Assembly: GCA_958353395.1 (NCBI GenBank) | Contig: CATWSG010000007.1 | Span: 8,913 to 72,912, forward strand | Length of the DNA stretch: 64,000 bases | Source of the DNA: an uncultured Collinsella sp. | Lineage (GTDB): Bacteria > Actinomycetota > Coriobacteriia > Coriobacteriales > Coriobacteriaceae | Reading direction: 5' to 3' | In this document: in pieces, positions 56,965-64,000 of the stretch | Position numbering within the stretch: position 1 is the first letter of the stretch | Layout: each line of letters opens with the position of its first letter | The notes under the pieces: model-generated | What the model was told of the DNA's origin: nothing | Seen by the model: only the letters and a program-made list of their open reading frames with translations | Database searches by the model: none | Made by a program: the position numbers and the translations under genes

Positions 56965-59187
56965 TCATCCCCTTTCGATCTTTGGAACACTCAGGCGCAC
57001 CATCAACGGAGATACGGCGCCCAAGACCACCAGCAGAGCGCCCGATGCGCCGACGACCTCTCCAAAAGGCATCGCGTTCGTCCCTCGCCCAAGGAACCCA
57101 ATCGTCCCCACCTGGGAAGCGGGATCAAACGAGGCGAATGGAGCCAGCAGCGCGACGCCCATGCCCACGCTTTCAACATGAGCGCTCAACGAACCCAACA
57201 CCAAGAGAACCGCGCAAACCATTCCGGTGACAACGGGGTTGCGGCTAATCGCTGCTGTCAACGCAGCGACGACGGAAATCACGCCGTATGCCATGACCAG
57301 CAACGGAATACTGCACAACACCGCCTCCCCCACCATGGACGTTGTCGAAGCTCCCGCCCGAATGAGAGCGACGGGATACTCCGATCCACCCGCACCGTTC
57401 TTAATCACGGACACAACGACAGCGGGAACCATCGACACCAAAAGCAGCACCAAGCCAAGCAGGAGAGCCAGCGCAACAGCCGTCAGAAAACGCACATGCG
57501 CTGTTGCGGGGATCTGGAGAACCAGAAGGGAACGACACTGCAGGTGGGTGCACGCGAGCGATGTGACAACCACGGGCAACAGCAAAAATAAGGAGGGAAG
57601 CGCTGCCTGGAGATACGAAAGGAGGATTAATGGGGGCATCTTCGTACTTAACTCGTAAACCTTGGGGTCCGGCAAGCTCGCGATCGACTCAAGCAGAAGG
57701 GCGCGCGCCTCCGCACGAGAAGGAGTCTCCGGCTCGATTCCGATCGATTGCAGGAGAGTCGCATCTGCCGCGCCCAGCTCACCTCGAGCGCGCTCGTACG
57801 TCGCGAGGCTTCGAAACCCCTCCGCAGGCATAGGCGCGTACACGAAACCCGAAAGAGCATCCCGCATGTCTTCCAGGGCCGCTTTGCCCTCGACGTCCAT
57901 ATTCGCAGCGTTCTGCTCTAGATACCGATCTATTGAACGGAGCTCCCCATCCCTATACCGAACAGCGGAAACGTTATCAGCGTCAGGAAACATCTCGACC
58001 AGAGCCGGGGCCAGCATCGTCGTCGACATTGCAATCGCGCATACGGCGAGGGTAGGAGAACGCAGGAGCAGTTTCCCCATCGTTCTTACGTATGCAACGG
58101 CGGAGGCACAAGCGCTCGAACGAGTTGCCGTTCTCGATGCAGTGAAGGAACCTCTCTCAAGACAAATCGGGGATATCGGGCACGCGCAGCCGCTCTTTCC
58201 AGCAACGCAAAGCAGGCTAATTGCCAGCACCTCGATCCCGATTGCGCATACGAGGGCAATCGCGCCACGCTCGAAGCAAAGTCCAGGCAGATTCACTATC
58301 TGCGTTGTCGGGTACGGGCTATAGGCGCCGACGGTCAACTCAGTGTTCGCATACGTAAGGGGATTCAACAGGGCGAACTCACGTAAAGCGATGGATCTTC
58401 CGTAATACCCGGGAACCATCGTCACCCCCATCAGGGCACATACGAACACGATTCCAAGCGTAGGGTTATTGGCAATCTTCACGGCCAGGTGAACGACAAG
58501 CGAGATGAACGCTGCCACCAAGAATTGCATGATGGCCGTCTGCGCGAACACCAGCCAAGCCGGTTTGATAACCGGAGTCGCATATTGAATGTAGCCTATC
58601 GGATAGAACGGCGAGCCCGGGCCATTCTTCACAAGCGCGGCGATTATCCCTGGAAGATTGATGGCGAGGACGGCAAGCATTGCAAAAACACTCGCCCATA
58701 CGCTCGATGCAACAAGTCTACCCAGCTCGCCCATCGGTGCCTGGATGATGAGCTTTTCACGTTTGTTAAGACGCGCGGCAAGGAACGAGACGGCAACGGC
58801 CGTTGCGACCCATAGCAAGTACTCCTTCGATCCGTCATAATAGGTGTACTCTCCATCCGATATCTGCAGAAACGGAAGTAGGGGAGAGAGCGGTGCCAAG
58901 ATAAGACGTCCCGCGGCAAGAGGGTACAGAAGCGCGGGCATGCTTGATGAAGAGGTATAGACACCGTCCTCCCCCGCATTCACAAGCGCATCCGCATAGG
59001 ATGCTGACAATTCCTGCTCAACACGGGTTATTCCCGACTCGAGGTATTCGACCCGTCCGTCGATGCCAGCCGCGCTCCTGAAGACGGGCAGAGCACAAAG
59101 AACCATCAACGCAACAACGACAACACAGAGCGACCTGGAGGAGAGAAGCGACCTAAAGATCGCCTTCGAGATTTTGAGCATATTCAT
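56965..59187 (-). CDS. Large ABC-2-like permease with duplicated halves
   Basis: 740 aa; ATG at 59187 chosen (AAGG 6 nt upstream), 59205 also possible. Two similar halves: each has an N-terminal helix, an extracellular domain of about 100-120 residues and a cluster of helices (VVVVALMVLCALPVFRSA; then after about 375, TMGKLLLRSPTLAVCAIAMS). VVVSVIKNGAGGSEYPVALI echoes IIAALVKNGPGSPFYPIGYI of the first half, showing an internal duplication. Partner of the 56219 ATPase. Probably exports or expels a peptide. Confidence 0.8.
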   Translation of the reverse strand: MNMLKISKAIFRSLLSSRSLCVVVVALMVLCALPVFRSAAGIDGRVEYLESGITRVEQELSASYADALVNAGEDGVYTSSSSMPALLYPLAAGRLILAPLSPLLPFLQISDGEYTYYDGSKEYLLWVATAVAVSFLAARLNKREKLIIQAPMGELGRLVASSVWASVFAMLAVLAINLPGIIAALVKNGPGSPFYPIGYIQYATPVIKPAWLVFAQTAIMQFLVAAFISLVVHLAVKIANNPTLGIVFVCALMGVTMVPGYYGRSIALREFALLNPLTYANTELTVGAYSPYPTTQIVNLPGLCFERGAIALVCAIGIEVLAISLLCVAGKSGCACPISPICLERGSFTASRTATRSSACASAVAYVRTMGKLLLRSPTLAVCAIAMSTTMLAPALVEMFPDADNVSAVRYRDGELRSIDRYLEQNAANMDVEGKAALEDMRDALSGFVYAPMPAEGFRSLATYERARGELGAADATLLQSIGIEPETPSRAEARALLLESIASLPDPKVYELSTKMPPLILLSYLQAALPSLFLLLPVVVTSLACTHLQCRSLLVLQIPATAHVRFLTAVALALLLGLVLLLVSMVPAVVVSVIKNGAGGSEYPVALIRAGASTTSMVGEAVLCSIPLLVMAYGVISVVAALTAAISRNPVVTGMVCAVLLVLGSLSAHVESVGMGVALLAPFASFDPASQVGTIGFLGRGTNAMPFGEVVGASGALLVVLGAVSPLMVRLSVPKIERG

Positions 59188-59218
59188 CGCCAACCTTAAC
59201 CTCATCCAGTCGGAACAG

Positions 59219-59245
59219 AGGGGCCGAACAAAATGCTCGGCCCTT
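59219..59245 (-). promoter_or_regulatory. Leader hairpin upstream of the permease gene
   Basis: AGGGGCCGA / TCGGCCCTT 9-bp stem (one mismatch), extended by AACA/TGTT, 32 bp before the permease start. May be an attenuator or simple hairpin. Confidence 0.4.
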
Positions 59246-59266
59246 GTTACTTGCCGGCAAAGTCAA

Positions 59267-59285
59267 TTTAACATAAACTGTTAAA
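59267..59285. promoter_or_regulatory. Inverted repeat operator in the divergent spacer
   Basis: TTTAACA-TAAAC-TGTTAAA, perfect 7-bp arms, between the divergent permease and DUF2975 genes. AT-rich against a GC-rich background. Plausible binding site for the Xre-type protein at 59845. Confidence 0.5.
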
Positions 59286-59322
59286 AAGTAACCTGAGTTT
59301 TTTAAATTCTTCGGAGGTTATT

Positions 59323-59835
59323 ATGAGTTCCGACAATCGCACTCCCCGGCTTCATTCCTTCCGCATCGCATGTGCGATAGCCTCTGCGACCCTTTGCGCC
59401 ACCGCCATCGCACAAGTGGCGTTCTCCTTAAAGCCAGCAATCGAAGTGCTCGACAACCCTGTAATTGCAGACTCCCCCGCGTATCCAGCCCTTGCGATCT
59501 CGACATTGGTCCCTGCCGTCATCGGTATCGCTACGACCATCCTCAGCGCCGTTCTCGTGTGGACGATCAAGAGCGGAGACCCCTTCAAGAAAGGGTCTGC
59601 GACATGCTTGAAGGTGCTCGGCATTCTCTTCGTTGTTCAAGCTGCCACCAGCCTCTACGCCGGCTCACTCAAAACCTCCGTTTCGATGTTTGGCGGCGAG
59701 GGGGCCGTCGGCGCCCAAGAGATCGCTTCATCATTCGATTGGACCTCTCTGGTTCTCGGCATCGTCCTGTTCATGCTTTCCCAGCTCTTCTTGTACGCCC
59801 GAGAGCTGTACCTCGACTCCGACGAGATTGCGTAA
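59323..59835 (+). CDS. DUF2975-like four-helix membrane protein
   Basis: 170 aa, GGAGG 7 nt upstream. Four membrane helices at about 13-32, 53-82, 93-112 and 140-162. The pairing with a small Xre-type HTH protein is typical of DUF2975/YozG-like pairs in Firmicutes. Function unknown. Transcribed away from the ABC operon, with the operator-like repeat between. Confidence 0.75.
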   Translation: MSSDNRTPRLHSFRIACAIASATLCATAIAQVAFSLKPAIEVLDNPVIADSPAYPALAISTLVPAVIGIATTILSAVLVWTIKSGDPFKKGSATCLKVLGILFVVQAATSLYAGSLKTSVSMFGGEGAVGAQEIASSFDWTSLVLGIVLFMLSQLFLYARELYLDSDEIA

Positions 59836-59844
59836 GGAAACGCC

Positions 59845-60096
59845 ATGCCCGTAATTGTTCGCCTCGACAAGATCATGGCCGAGCGAAAGATTTCCTCGAA
59901 CGAACTTGCCGAAAGGATTGGAACCACGCCCGTGAACCTGTCCCGTATTAAAAAAGGGCATATTCGCGGCATTCGCTTCAACACACTCGAGCAGCTATGC
60001 CTCGCCCTTCGTTGCCAACCCGGAGACCTTCTCGAAGTCATGAGCGAAGAGGATGCCCGAAAGGAGTTCGGACTCGATTGGTCCGCCGAGGATTAG
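59845..60096 (+). CDS. Small Xre/YozG-type HTH regulator
   Basis: 83 aa. HTH with NELAERIGTTPVNLSRIKKG and a conserved LCLALRCQPGDLLE. AAGGA upstream; 9 bp after the membrane gene. Likely regulator of this pair and perhaps of the divergent ABC operon. Its stop codon abuts the truncated recombinase, so the junction may mark a deletion point. Confidence 0.88.
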   Translation: MPVIVRLDKIMAERKISSNELAERIGTTPVNLSRIKKGHIRGIRFNTLEQLCLALRCQPGDLLEVMSEEDARKEFGLDWSAED

Positions 60097-60822
60097 AGGG
60101 CGGTCGTACTCGCCCTGCACACGGGGATGCGAATCGGCGAGGTCTGCGGCCTTCGGTGGTGCGATGTGGATTTCGAGACGGGCCTGATCTCGATCAGACA
60201 CTCGGTGGCGTACGCGAAGGGAATGGGTTCGTTCATCAAGGACACCAAGACCCATGACGCCAGGGGTATCCCCATCGACCCGGTCGGCCTACCCCCCTTC
60301 CTGAAGGAGACCCACGAGATCGACTGCGGAAAGCTGCGCTTGCGCGGCCTTACCGGGGCGGTCGAGATCGGGGACTGCTACATCCTGTCGGAGCCGGGCG
60401 CGACCTTCGCGACGACAAGCTATATCCGCAGGGCGTTCAAGACGTTCTCGGAGACCAACGGCCTCATGGGCACCAACGACGAGCTGATCACGTTCCACGG
60501 CCTTCGCCACACGTTCGCAACGCAGTGGATCCGCCAAGGCGGCGATATCAAGGCGCTCCAATCGATCCTCGGCCACAAGGACGCCATGGCGACGCTCAAC
60601 GTCTACGCCGACATCGAGCCCATCTCCAAAATCCATAACATGCTGCGCGCCACGCCGTGCCTTTGGCGCGGGCACCTCGGGCCGAGGGTCGATCCGGGTC
60701 CCATGTTCCAACAGAGGATCCAGGAGTCCATCGAGACGCTCCAGGCGTTCGGCTACGGCATCACCGAGCCGGACGACCGAAATATCGCCATACGCGACGT
60801 GAAGATGAACAGTTGGCTCTAG
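60097..60822 (+). pseudogene. Tyrosine recombinase, N-terminal half missing
   Basis: The open frame starts directly after the HTH stop with no start codon or RBS in place (first ATG at 60127 lies inside the domain). All catalytic residues of the C-terminal domain are present: R in HTGMRIGEVCG, H-x-x-R in HGLRHTFA, LGH, and Y in NVYADI. The core-binding and arm domains are absent. Followed in frame, after a TAG, by LTEYAAVLG..., which looks like the start of an excisionase-type HTH (60823 to about 60910), also broken. Next to the right 64-bp repeat. Confidence 0.75.
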
Positions 60823-60973
60823 CTCACCGAGTACGCGGCAGTGCTGGGCCCATCCCAACTGAGGTCACGGTGGTCCGATAGGGGCGCCGCCCGCGGCATG
60901 CGCCGCGGAGCGGTATCCCCTACCGAAGGGCGGGGATGCCCTCCGCTTCCAGTTCGGAATCAGCCGTCGGAGG

Positions 60974-61037
60974 CGTTCGGCTGACTGCGGGAACGGCCTG
61001 TCCGCTCAATGTGTTCGGCTGAGATCGGAAATCAACC
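60974..61037 (+). repeat. 64-bp direct repeat, right copy
   Basis: Matches 53762-53825 at 62 of 64 bases, same orientation, 7212 bp apart. The 60823-61218 spacer around it holds the broken excisionase-like stretch and the promoter region of the ACT gene. Confidence 0.75.
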
Positions 61038-61218
61038 CAACACGAGCCGGACACGCGCCAGACGGCTCTTCCCCGTACGGCCTTCCCCCTTACGCTCATG
61101 TTGCAGGCATGTAACGCCGCAGCGAGCGCGCCTTTTTTGCGCCAGACAGGTACAATGATGAACACTGTACCGTAGCGGAGCGCCCCGCGCGCGCCGCAAC
61201 CACGCGAAAGGGTTTCCC

Positions 61219-61506
61219 ATGGCCGAGATCTCGTCCTCCCGTATCGTCATCACCGTCCTTGGCAAGAACCGCCCCGGCATCGTCGCCGGCGTCACCCGCG
61301 TTCTGGGCGAGGCCAACGTCGACATCCGCGACATCACGCAGTCCATTATCGAGGACATCTTCACCATGACCATGCTGGCCGACACCGCCGAGTCCAAGCT
61401 CGACTTCGCCGAGCTGCAGAAGGCCCTGGCCGAGGCCGGCGAGCTTTCGGGCGTCAACGTGTCCATCCAGCGCGAGGACGTCTTTAACTTTATGTACCGC
61501 CTGTAG
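61219..61506 (+). CDS. ACT-domain protein (UPF0237 type)
   Basis: 95 aa, one ACT domain: VITVLGKNRPGIVAGVT, VDIRDITQSI. Small-molecule-binding regulator; UPF0237 members usually sit before a UPF0210 gene. Here citrate synthase follows 77 bp later. RBS AAAGGG. Confidence 0.9.
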   Translation: MAEISSSRIVITVLGKNRPGIVAGVTRVLGEANVDIRDITQSIIEDIFTMTMLADTAESKLDFAELQKALAEAGELSGVNVSIQREDVFNFMYRL

Positions 61507-61583
61507 CGAACAAGCCGCTCGGGGCAGCTTGACGTCATATCGTCCAAGCGCGCGGCCCCAAAGCGGACCGGAGAGGAGCGCGC

Positions 61584-63002
61584 ATGGCCTACGACGCCAA
61601 GAAAATCTACTACCGCTTCGACGATCACCTGAGCCGCCTGGTTCTGGATTACGAGGCGAGCCGTCAGATTTCGCCCGAAAGCGAAAACCTCTACCACGGC
61701 CTGCCGACCGCCCCGTACGACGAGGGCCTGTTCGTAGAGCATAACGTCAAGCGCGGCCTGCGCAATGCCGATGGCTCGGGCGTGGTCGCGGGCCTTACCC
61801 GCATCTCGGACGTGCACGGCTACAACAAGGTCGACGGCAAAGTCGTGCCCGACCAGGGCAAGCTTACGCTGCGCGGCTACAGCATCGAGGACCTGGTCAA
61901 CAACGCCCAGGCCGAGAATCGCTATGGCTACGAAGAGGTCGCCTACCTGCTCATCACGGGCTCGCTGCCCAACAAGGAAGAGCTCGACGGCTTTTGCGAG
62001 CGCCTGGGCGCCTTTAGACATCTGAGCGACGAGTACGTTAAAGAGTTCCCCATGACCACGGTGTCGTCGAGCATCATGAATGTGCTTCAGCGCGCCGTGC
62101 TGCTGCTCTACGCCTTCGACGCCGAGCCCGACGCCATTACGCCCGAGCACGAAATCGACGTCGCCATCTCCATGCTCGCCCGTCTCCCCCGCATCGCCGC
62201 CTTCGCGCATATGGCCTCGGTCGCCAAGCGCCGCGGCTCCGAGGTTCATGTACCGCACCCCACACCCGGTCTCTCCACCGCCGAGACCATCCTGCAGGTG
62301 TTGCGCGGCGGCATGGCATTCACCCGCGACGAAGCCATGCTGCTCGACGTGATGCTCATGCTGCATGCCGAACACGGAGGCGGCAACAACTCCACGTTTG
62401 CCTGCCGCGTGCTGTCCTCCTCGGCCACCGACCCGTATTCCGCCTACGCCGCGGCTATCGGCTCACTCAAGGGCCCGCGCCACGGTGGCGCCAACGCCAA
62501 GGTTGTCTCCATGCACGAGGACATCCGCGCGCATGTCTCCAATTGGGAGGACGAGGACGAGGTCGCAGCCTACCTGGGCAAGATCCTCGACAAGCAGGCC
62601 TTCGACGGCACGGGTCTCATCTACGGTATGGGCCACGCCGTCTACACGCTGAGCGACCCGCGTGCCGAGGTGTGCCGTCGTTACGCGCGCACGCTTGCCG
62701 CCAAGAAGGACCTGGGCGAGGAGTTCGCGCTCATCGAGCGCATCGAGCGCCTGGCACCCCAGGTCATGCGCGACCACGGCATGACCAAGCCCATCTGCGC
62801 CAACATCGACCTGTACACGGGCTTTATCTACAAGATGCTCGGCGTGCCCGAGACGCTCTTTACGCCGCTGTTCGCCGTCGCCCGCATGGCCGGCTGGTCG
62901 GCACACCGCATGGAAGAGCTCTTCTGCGCGCACCGTATTATTCGCCCGGCCTATCGTCCGGTGATCGAGCCGCTGGAGTACAAGCCGCTCGCTGACCGCT
63001 AG
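61584..63002 (+). CDS. Citrate synthase
   Basis: 472 aa, RBS GGAGAGGAGCGCGC. Catalytic motifs: HAEHGGGNNSTF, GPRHGGANAKVV, YGMGHAVYTLSDPR and a C-terminal GFIYKMLGVP. Condenses acetyl-CoA and oxaloacetate; in an anaerobe probably feeds 2-oxoglutarate and glutamate synthesis (gltBD is in the same window). Longer than the E. coli enzyme by an N-terminal segment. Confidence 0.93.
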   Translation: MAYDAKKIYYRFDDHLSRLVLDYEASRQISPESENLYHGLPTAPYDEGLFVEHNVKRGLRNADGSGVVAGLTRISDVHGYNKVDGKVVPDQGKLTLRGYSIEDLVNNAQAENRYGYEEVAYLLITGSLPNKEELDGFCERLGAFRHLSDEYVKEFPMTTVSSSIMNVLQRAVLLLYAFDAEPDAITPEHEIDVAISMLARLPRIAAFAHMASVAKRRGSEVHVPHPTPGLSTAETILQVLRGGMAFTRDEAMLLDVMLMLHAEHGGGNNSTFACRVLSSSATDPYSAYAAAIGSLKGPRHGGANAKVVSMHEDIRAHVSNWEDEDEVAAYLGKILDKQAFDGTGLIYGMGHAVYTLSDPRAEVCRRYARTLAAKKDLGEEFALIERIERLAPQVMRDHGMTKPICANIDLYTGFIYKMLGVPETLFTPLFAVARMAGWSAHRMEELFCAHRIIRPAYRPVIEPLEYKPLADR

Positions 63003-63028
63003 GACGCGGACCGTTATAGAACTCGAGC

Positions 63029-63064
63029 GTGGCCAGGGACCCAAGCCCTTGGCCACACTTTTTA
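63029..63064 (+). terminator. Terminator of the citrate synthase gene
   Basis: GTGGCCAGGG / CCCTTGGCCAC stem (one bulge) followed by ACTTTTTAT. Confidence 0.8.
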
Positions 63065-63088
63065 TGCCAGTAGAAAGGATCGCAACGA

Positions 63089-63931
63089 ATGATTGTGTTT
63101 TCCGATATGGATGGGACGCTGCTGACGAGCGATAAGCAGATGAGCGACGCCACTTGGGCAATGCTCGACGAGCTCGCACGTCGTGGCATCGAGTTTGTTC
63201 CCTGCACGGGGCGCCCGCTGTCGGGCATCTTTGAGCCCATTCTCGCCCATCCCGCCGTGCACTACGCGGTCTGCGCCAACGGCGCCAGCGTCTGGCGGCT
63301 CGACGAAGATACGCCCACCGACACCTCACGTGCTACGCGCATTTTGAGCCGACCGCTCGATTGCGGCATTGCCCACCGCATCCATCGCATTGCCGCCGGC
63401 CACGATGTGACCTTCGATATCTTCGCGGATGGACAGTGCTTCCTCCCCCGCTCGCTATACGGGCGCCTGGATGAGTTCTGCGGCGGTGACCCCCACATCG
63501 CGGCTTCACTCAAGCGCACACGAACGCCGATCGACATGGATATCGACAGCAAGATCGACGAGGTCGAGACGCTCGAACGTATCGCCATGTACTGGCACAA
63601 CCCGGCCGATCGCGACGCCATCGCGACGGCGCTCGACACGCTCGGAGGCATTGAGGTCACGCGTTCGTACGCCATGAATATCGAGGTCATGGGCGAGGGC
63701 GCCACCAAGGGGACGGCCCTCACGTGGCTATGCGAATACCTGGGCAAGCGTCTCGCCGACGCCTGGGCGTTCGGCGACAACATCAACGACATCCCCATGC
63801 TGCAGGCAGCGGGCCACGGCATGGCCATGATCAACGCCGAGTCCGAAGACCGCGAGGCCGCCGACGCCATCACCGAATACGACAACGACCACGACGGCGT
63901 CGCCCGCACCATCATGGCCGCCCTTGCCTAG
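63089..63931 (+). CDS. HAD-superfamily phosphatase, Cof type
   Basis: 280 aa. DMDGTLLTSD (nucleophile and acid aspartates), CTGRPLSG, GATKGTAL and FGDNINDIPML, the four HAD motifs with a C2-type cap between. Acts on sugar phosphates or similar; substrate unknown. RBS AAAGGATCGC. The last 69 bp of the window hold no gene. Confidence 0.9.
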   Translation: MIVFSDMDGTLLTSDKQMSDATWAMLDELARRGIEFVPCTGRPLSGIFEPILAHPAVHYAVCANGASVWRLDEDTPTDTSRATRILSRPLDCGIAHRIHRIAAGHDVTFDIFADGQCFLPRSLYGRLDEFCGGDPHIAASLKRTRTPIDMDIDSKIDEVETLERIAMYWHNPADRDAIATALDTLGGIEVTRSYAMNIEVMGEGATKGTALTWLCEYLGKRLADAWAFGDNINDIPMLQAAGHGMAMINAESEDREAADAITEYDNDHDGVARTIMAALA

Positions 63932-64000
63932 TCATTGGTCAGTCATTGGGTGTTCCTATAGTTTTGTCAACCGTCGGGGCTACTCCCGGTAGGGCACCCG

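Larger units (their letters stand above)
53762..61037. mobile_element. Putative small integrated element bounded by 64-bp direct repeats
   Basis: Two near-identical 64-bp direct repeats frame seven genes: secreted peptide, TMD-NBD ABC protein, NBD, large permease, DUF2975 protein, HTH protein and a 5'-truncated tyrosine recombinase next to the right repeat. The order (cargo, regulator, recombinase, att) fits an integrated element; housekeeping genes lie on both sides (rpmE; ACT protein and citrate synthase). The recombinase lacks its N-terminal half, so it may be immobile. Confidence 0.5.

Noticed and set aside
61032..62375. 447-codon minus-strand frame
   Set aside because: Antisense to the ACT and citrate synthase genes.

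Overview
The window looks like a chromosomal segment of a high-GC, Gram-positive, anaerobic actinobacterium. Collinsella or a close relative (Coriobacteriia) is my best guess. This is inferred from gene style (LPXTG wall anchoring, FtsEX, split transketolase, rubredoxin with flavin reductase, a MurNAc scavenging operon) and from many palindromic intergenic repeats. It has not been checked by any search.

Layout. (1) 1-10738 is a signalling island. A tightly packed minus-strand operon encodes a coiled-coil protein, a FHA/zinc-finger protein, a small radical-SAM protein and a ClpB-like AAA+ ATPase that runs off the left edge. It is followed by two paralogous membrane Ser/Thr kinases, a second FHA protein and a membrane zinc-ribbon protein. 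(2) 11142-14477 is a giant LPXTG surface protein with a CAP domain between long coiled coils. An identical 18-bp palindromic site lies upstream of this gene and, twice, upstream of the first kinase. (3) 14896-18095 is a copper efflux locus (CopA, a metallochaperone, CsoR, a CsoR-type operator). (4) 18.2-22.6 kb holds a zinc-ribbon membrane protein, an amidohydrolase, an AbiEi/DUF559-like protein and an unknown. (5) 22.9-29.1 kb is glutamate synthase gltB-gltD, followed by an Nramp transporter, rubredoxin and a flavin reductase. (6) 31.9-34.7 kb holds smpB, a TPR-like protein, tRNA-Glu, tRNA-Gln and small genes. (7) 34.75-39.2 kb is a MurNAc operon (murR-murQ-murP-mupG). (8) 39.4-53.5 kb is mostly housekeeping: VanZ-like, serine recombinase, RNase R, FtsX/FtsE, split transketolase, YitT, RF2, SecA, L31. 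(9) 53762-61037 is flanked by a 64-bp direct repeat. It carries a small secreted peptide, three ABC transporter genes, a DUF2975/HTH pair and a truncated tyrosine recombinase, so it is probably an integrated element. (10) 61.2-63.9 kb holds an ACT protein, citrate synthase and a HAD phosphatase.

An unusual feature spans several regions: hairpin-forming repeats of about 58 bp built on TCTCGATCTGTAACA. They occur in arrays of two or three with a period of 80-81 or 89-90 bp, and the arrays bracket single genes (the LPXTG gene, the AbiEi-like gene and, partly, the Nramp gene). Other palindromic families (a 67-bp inverted repeat in three copies, and GGGACAGG-type palindromes) are also scattered between genes. 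The strongest candidates for something undescribed are the kinase/FHA/AAA+/radical-SAM island with its putative shared operator, the phased palindrome arrays, and the release factor 2 with SPT in place of the SPF stop-codon recognition motif.
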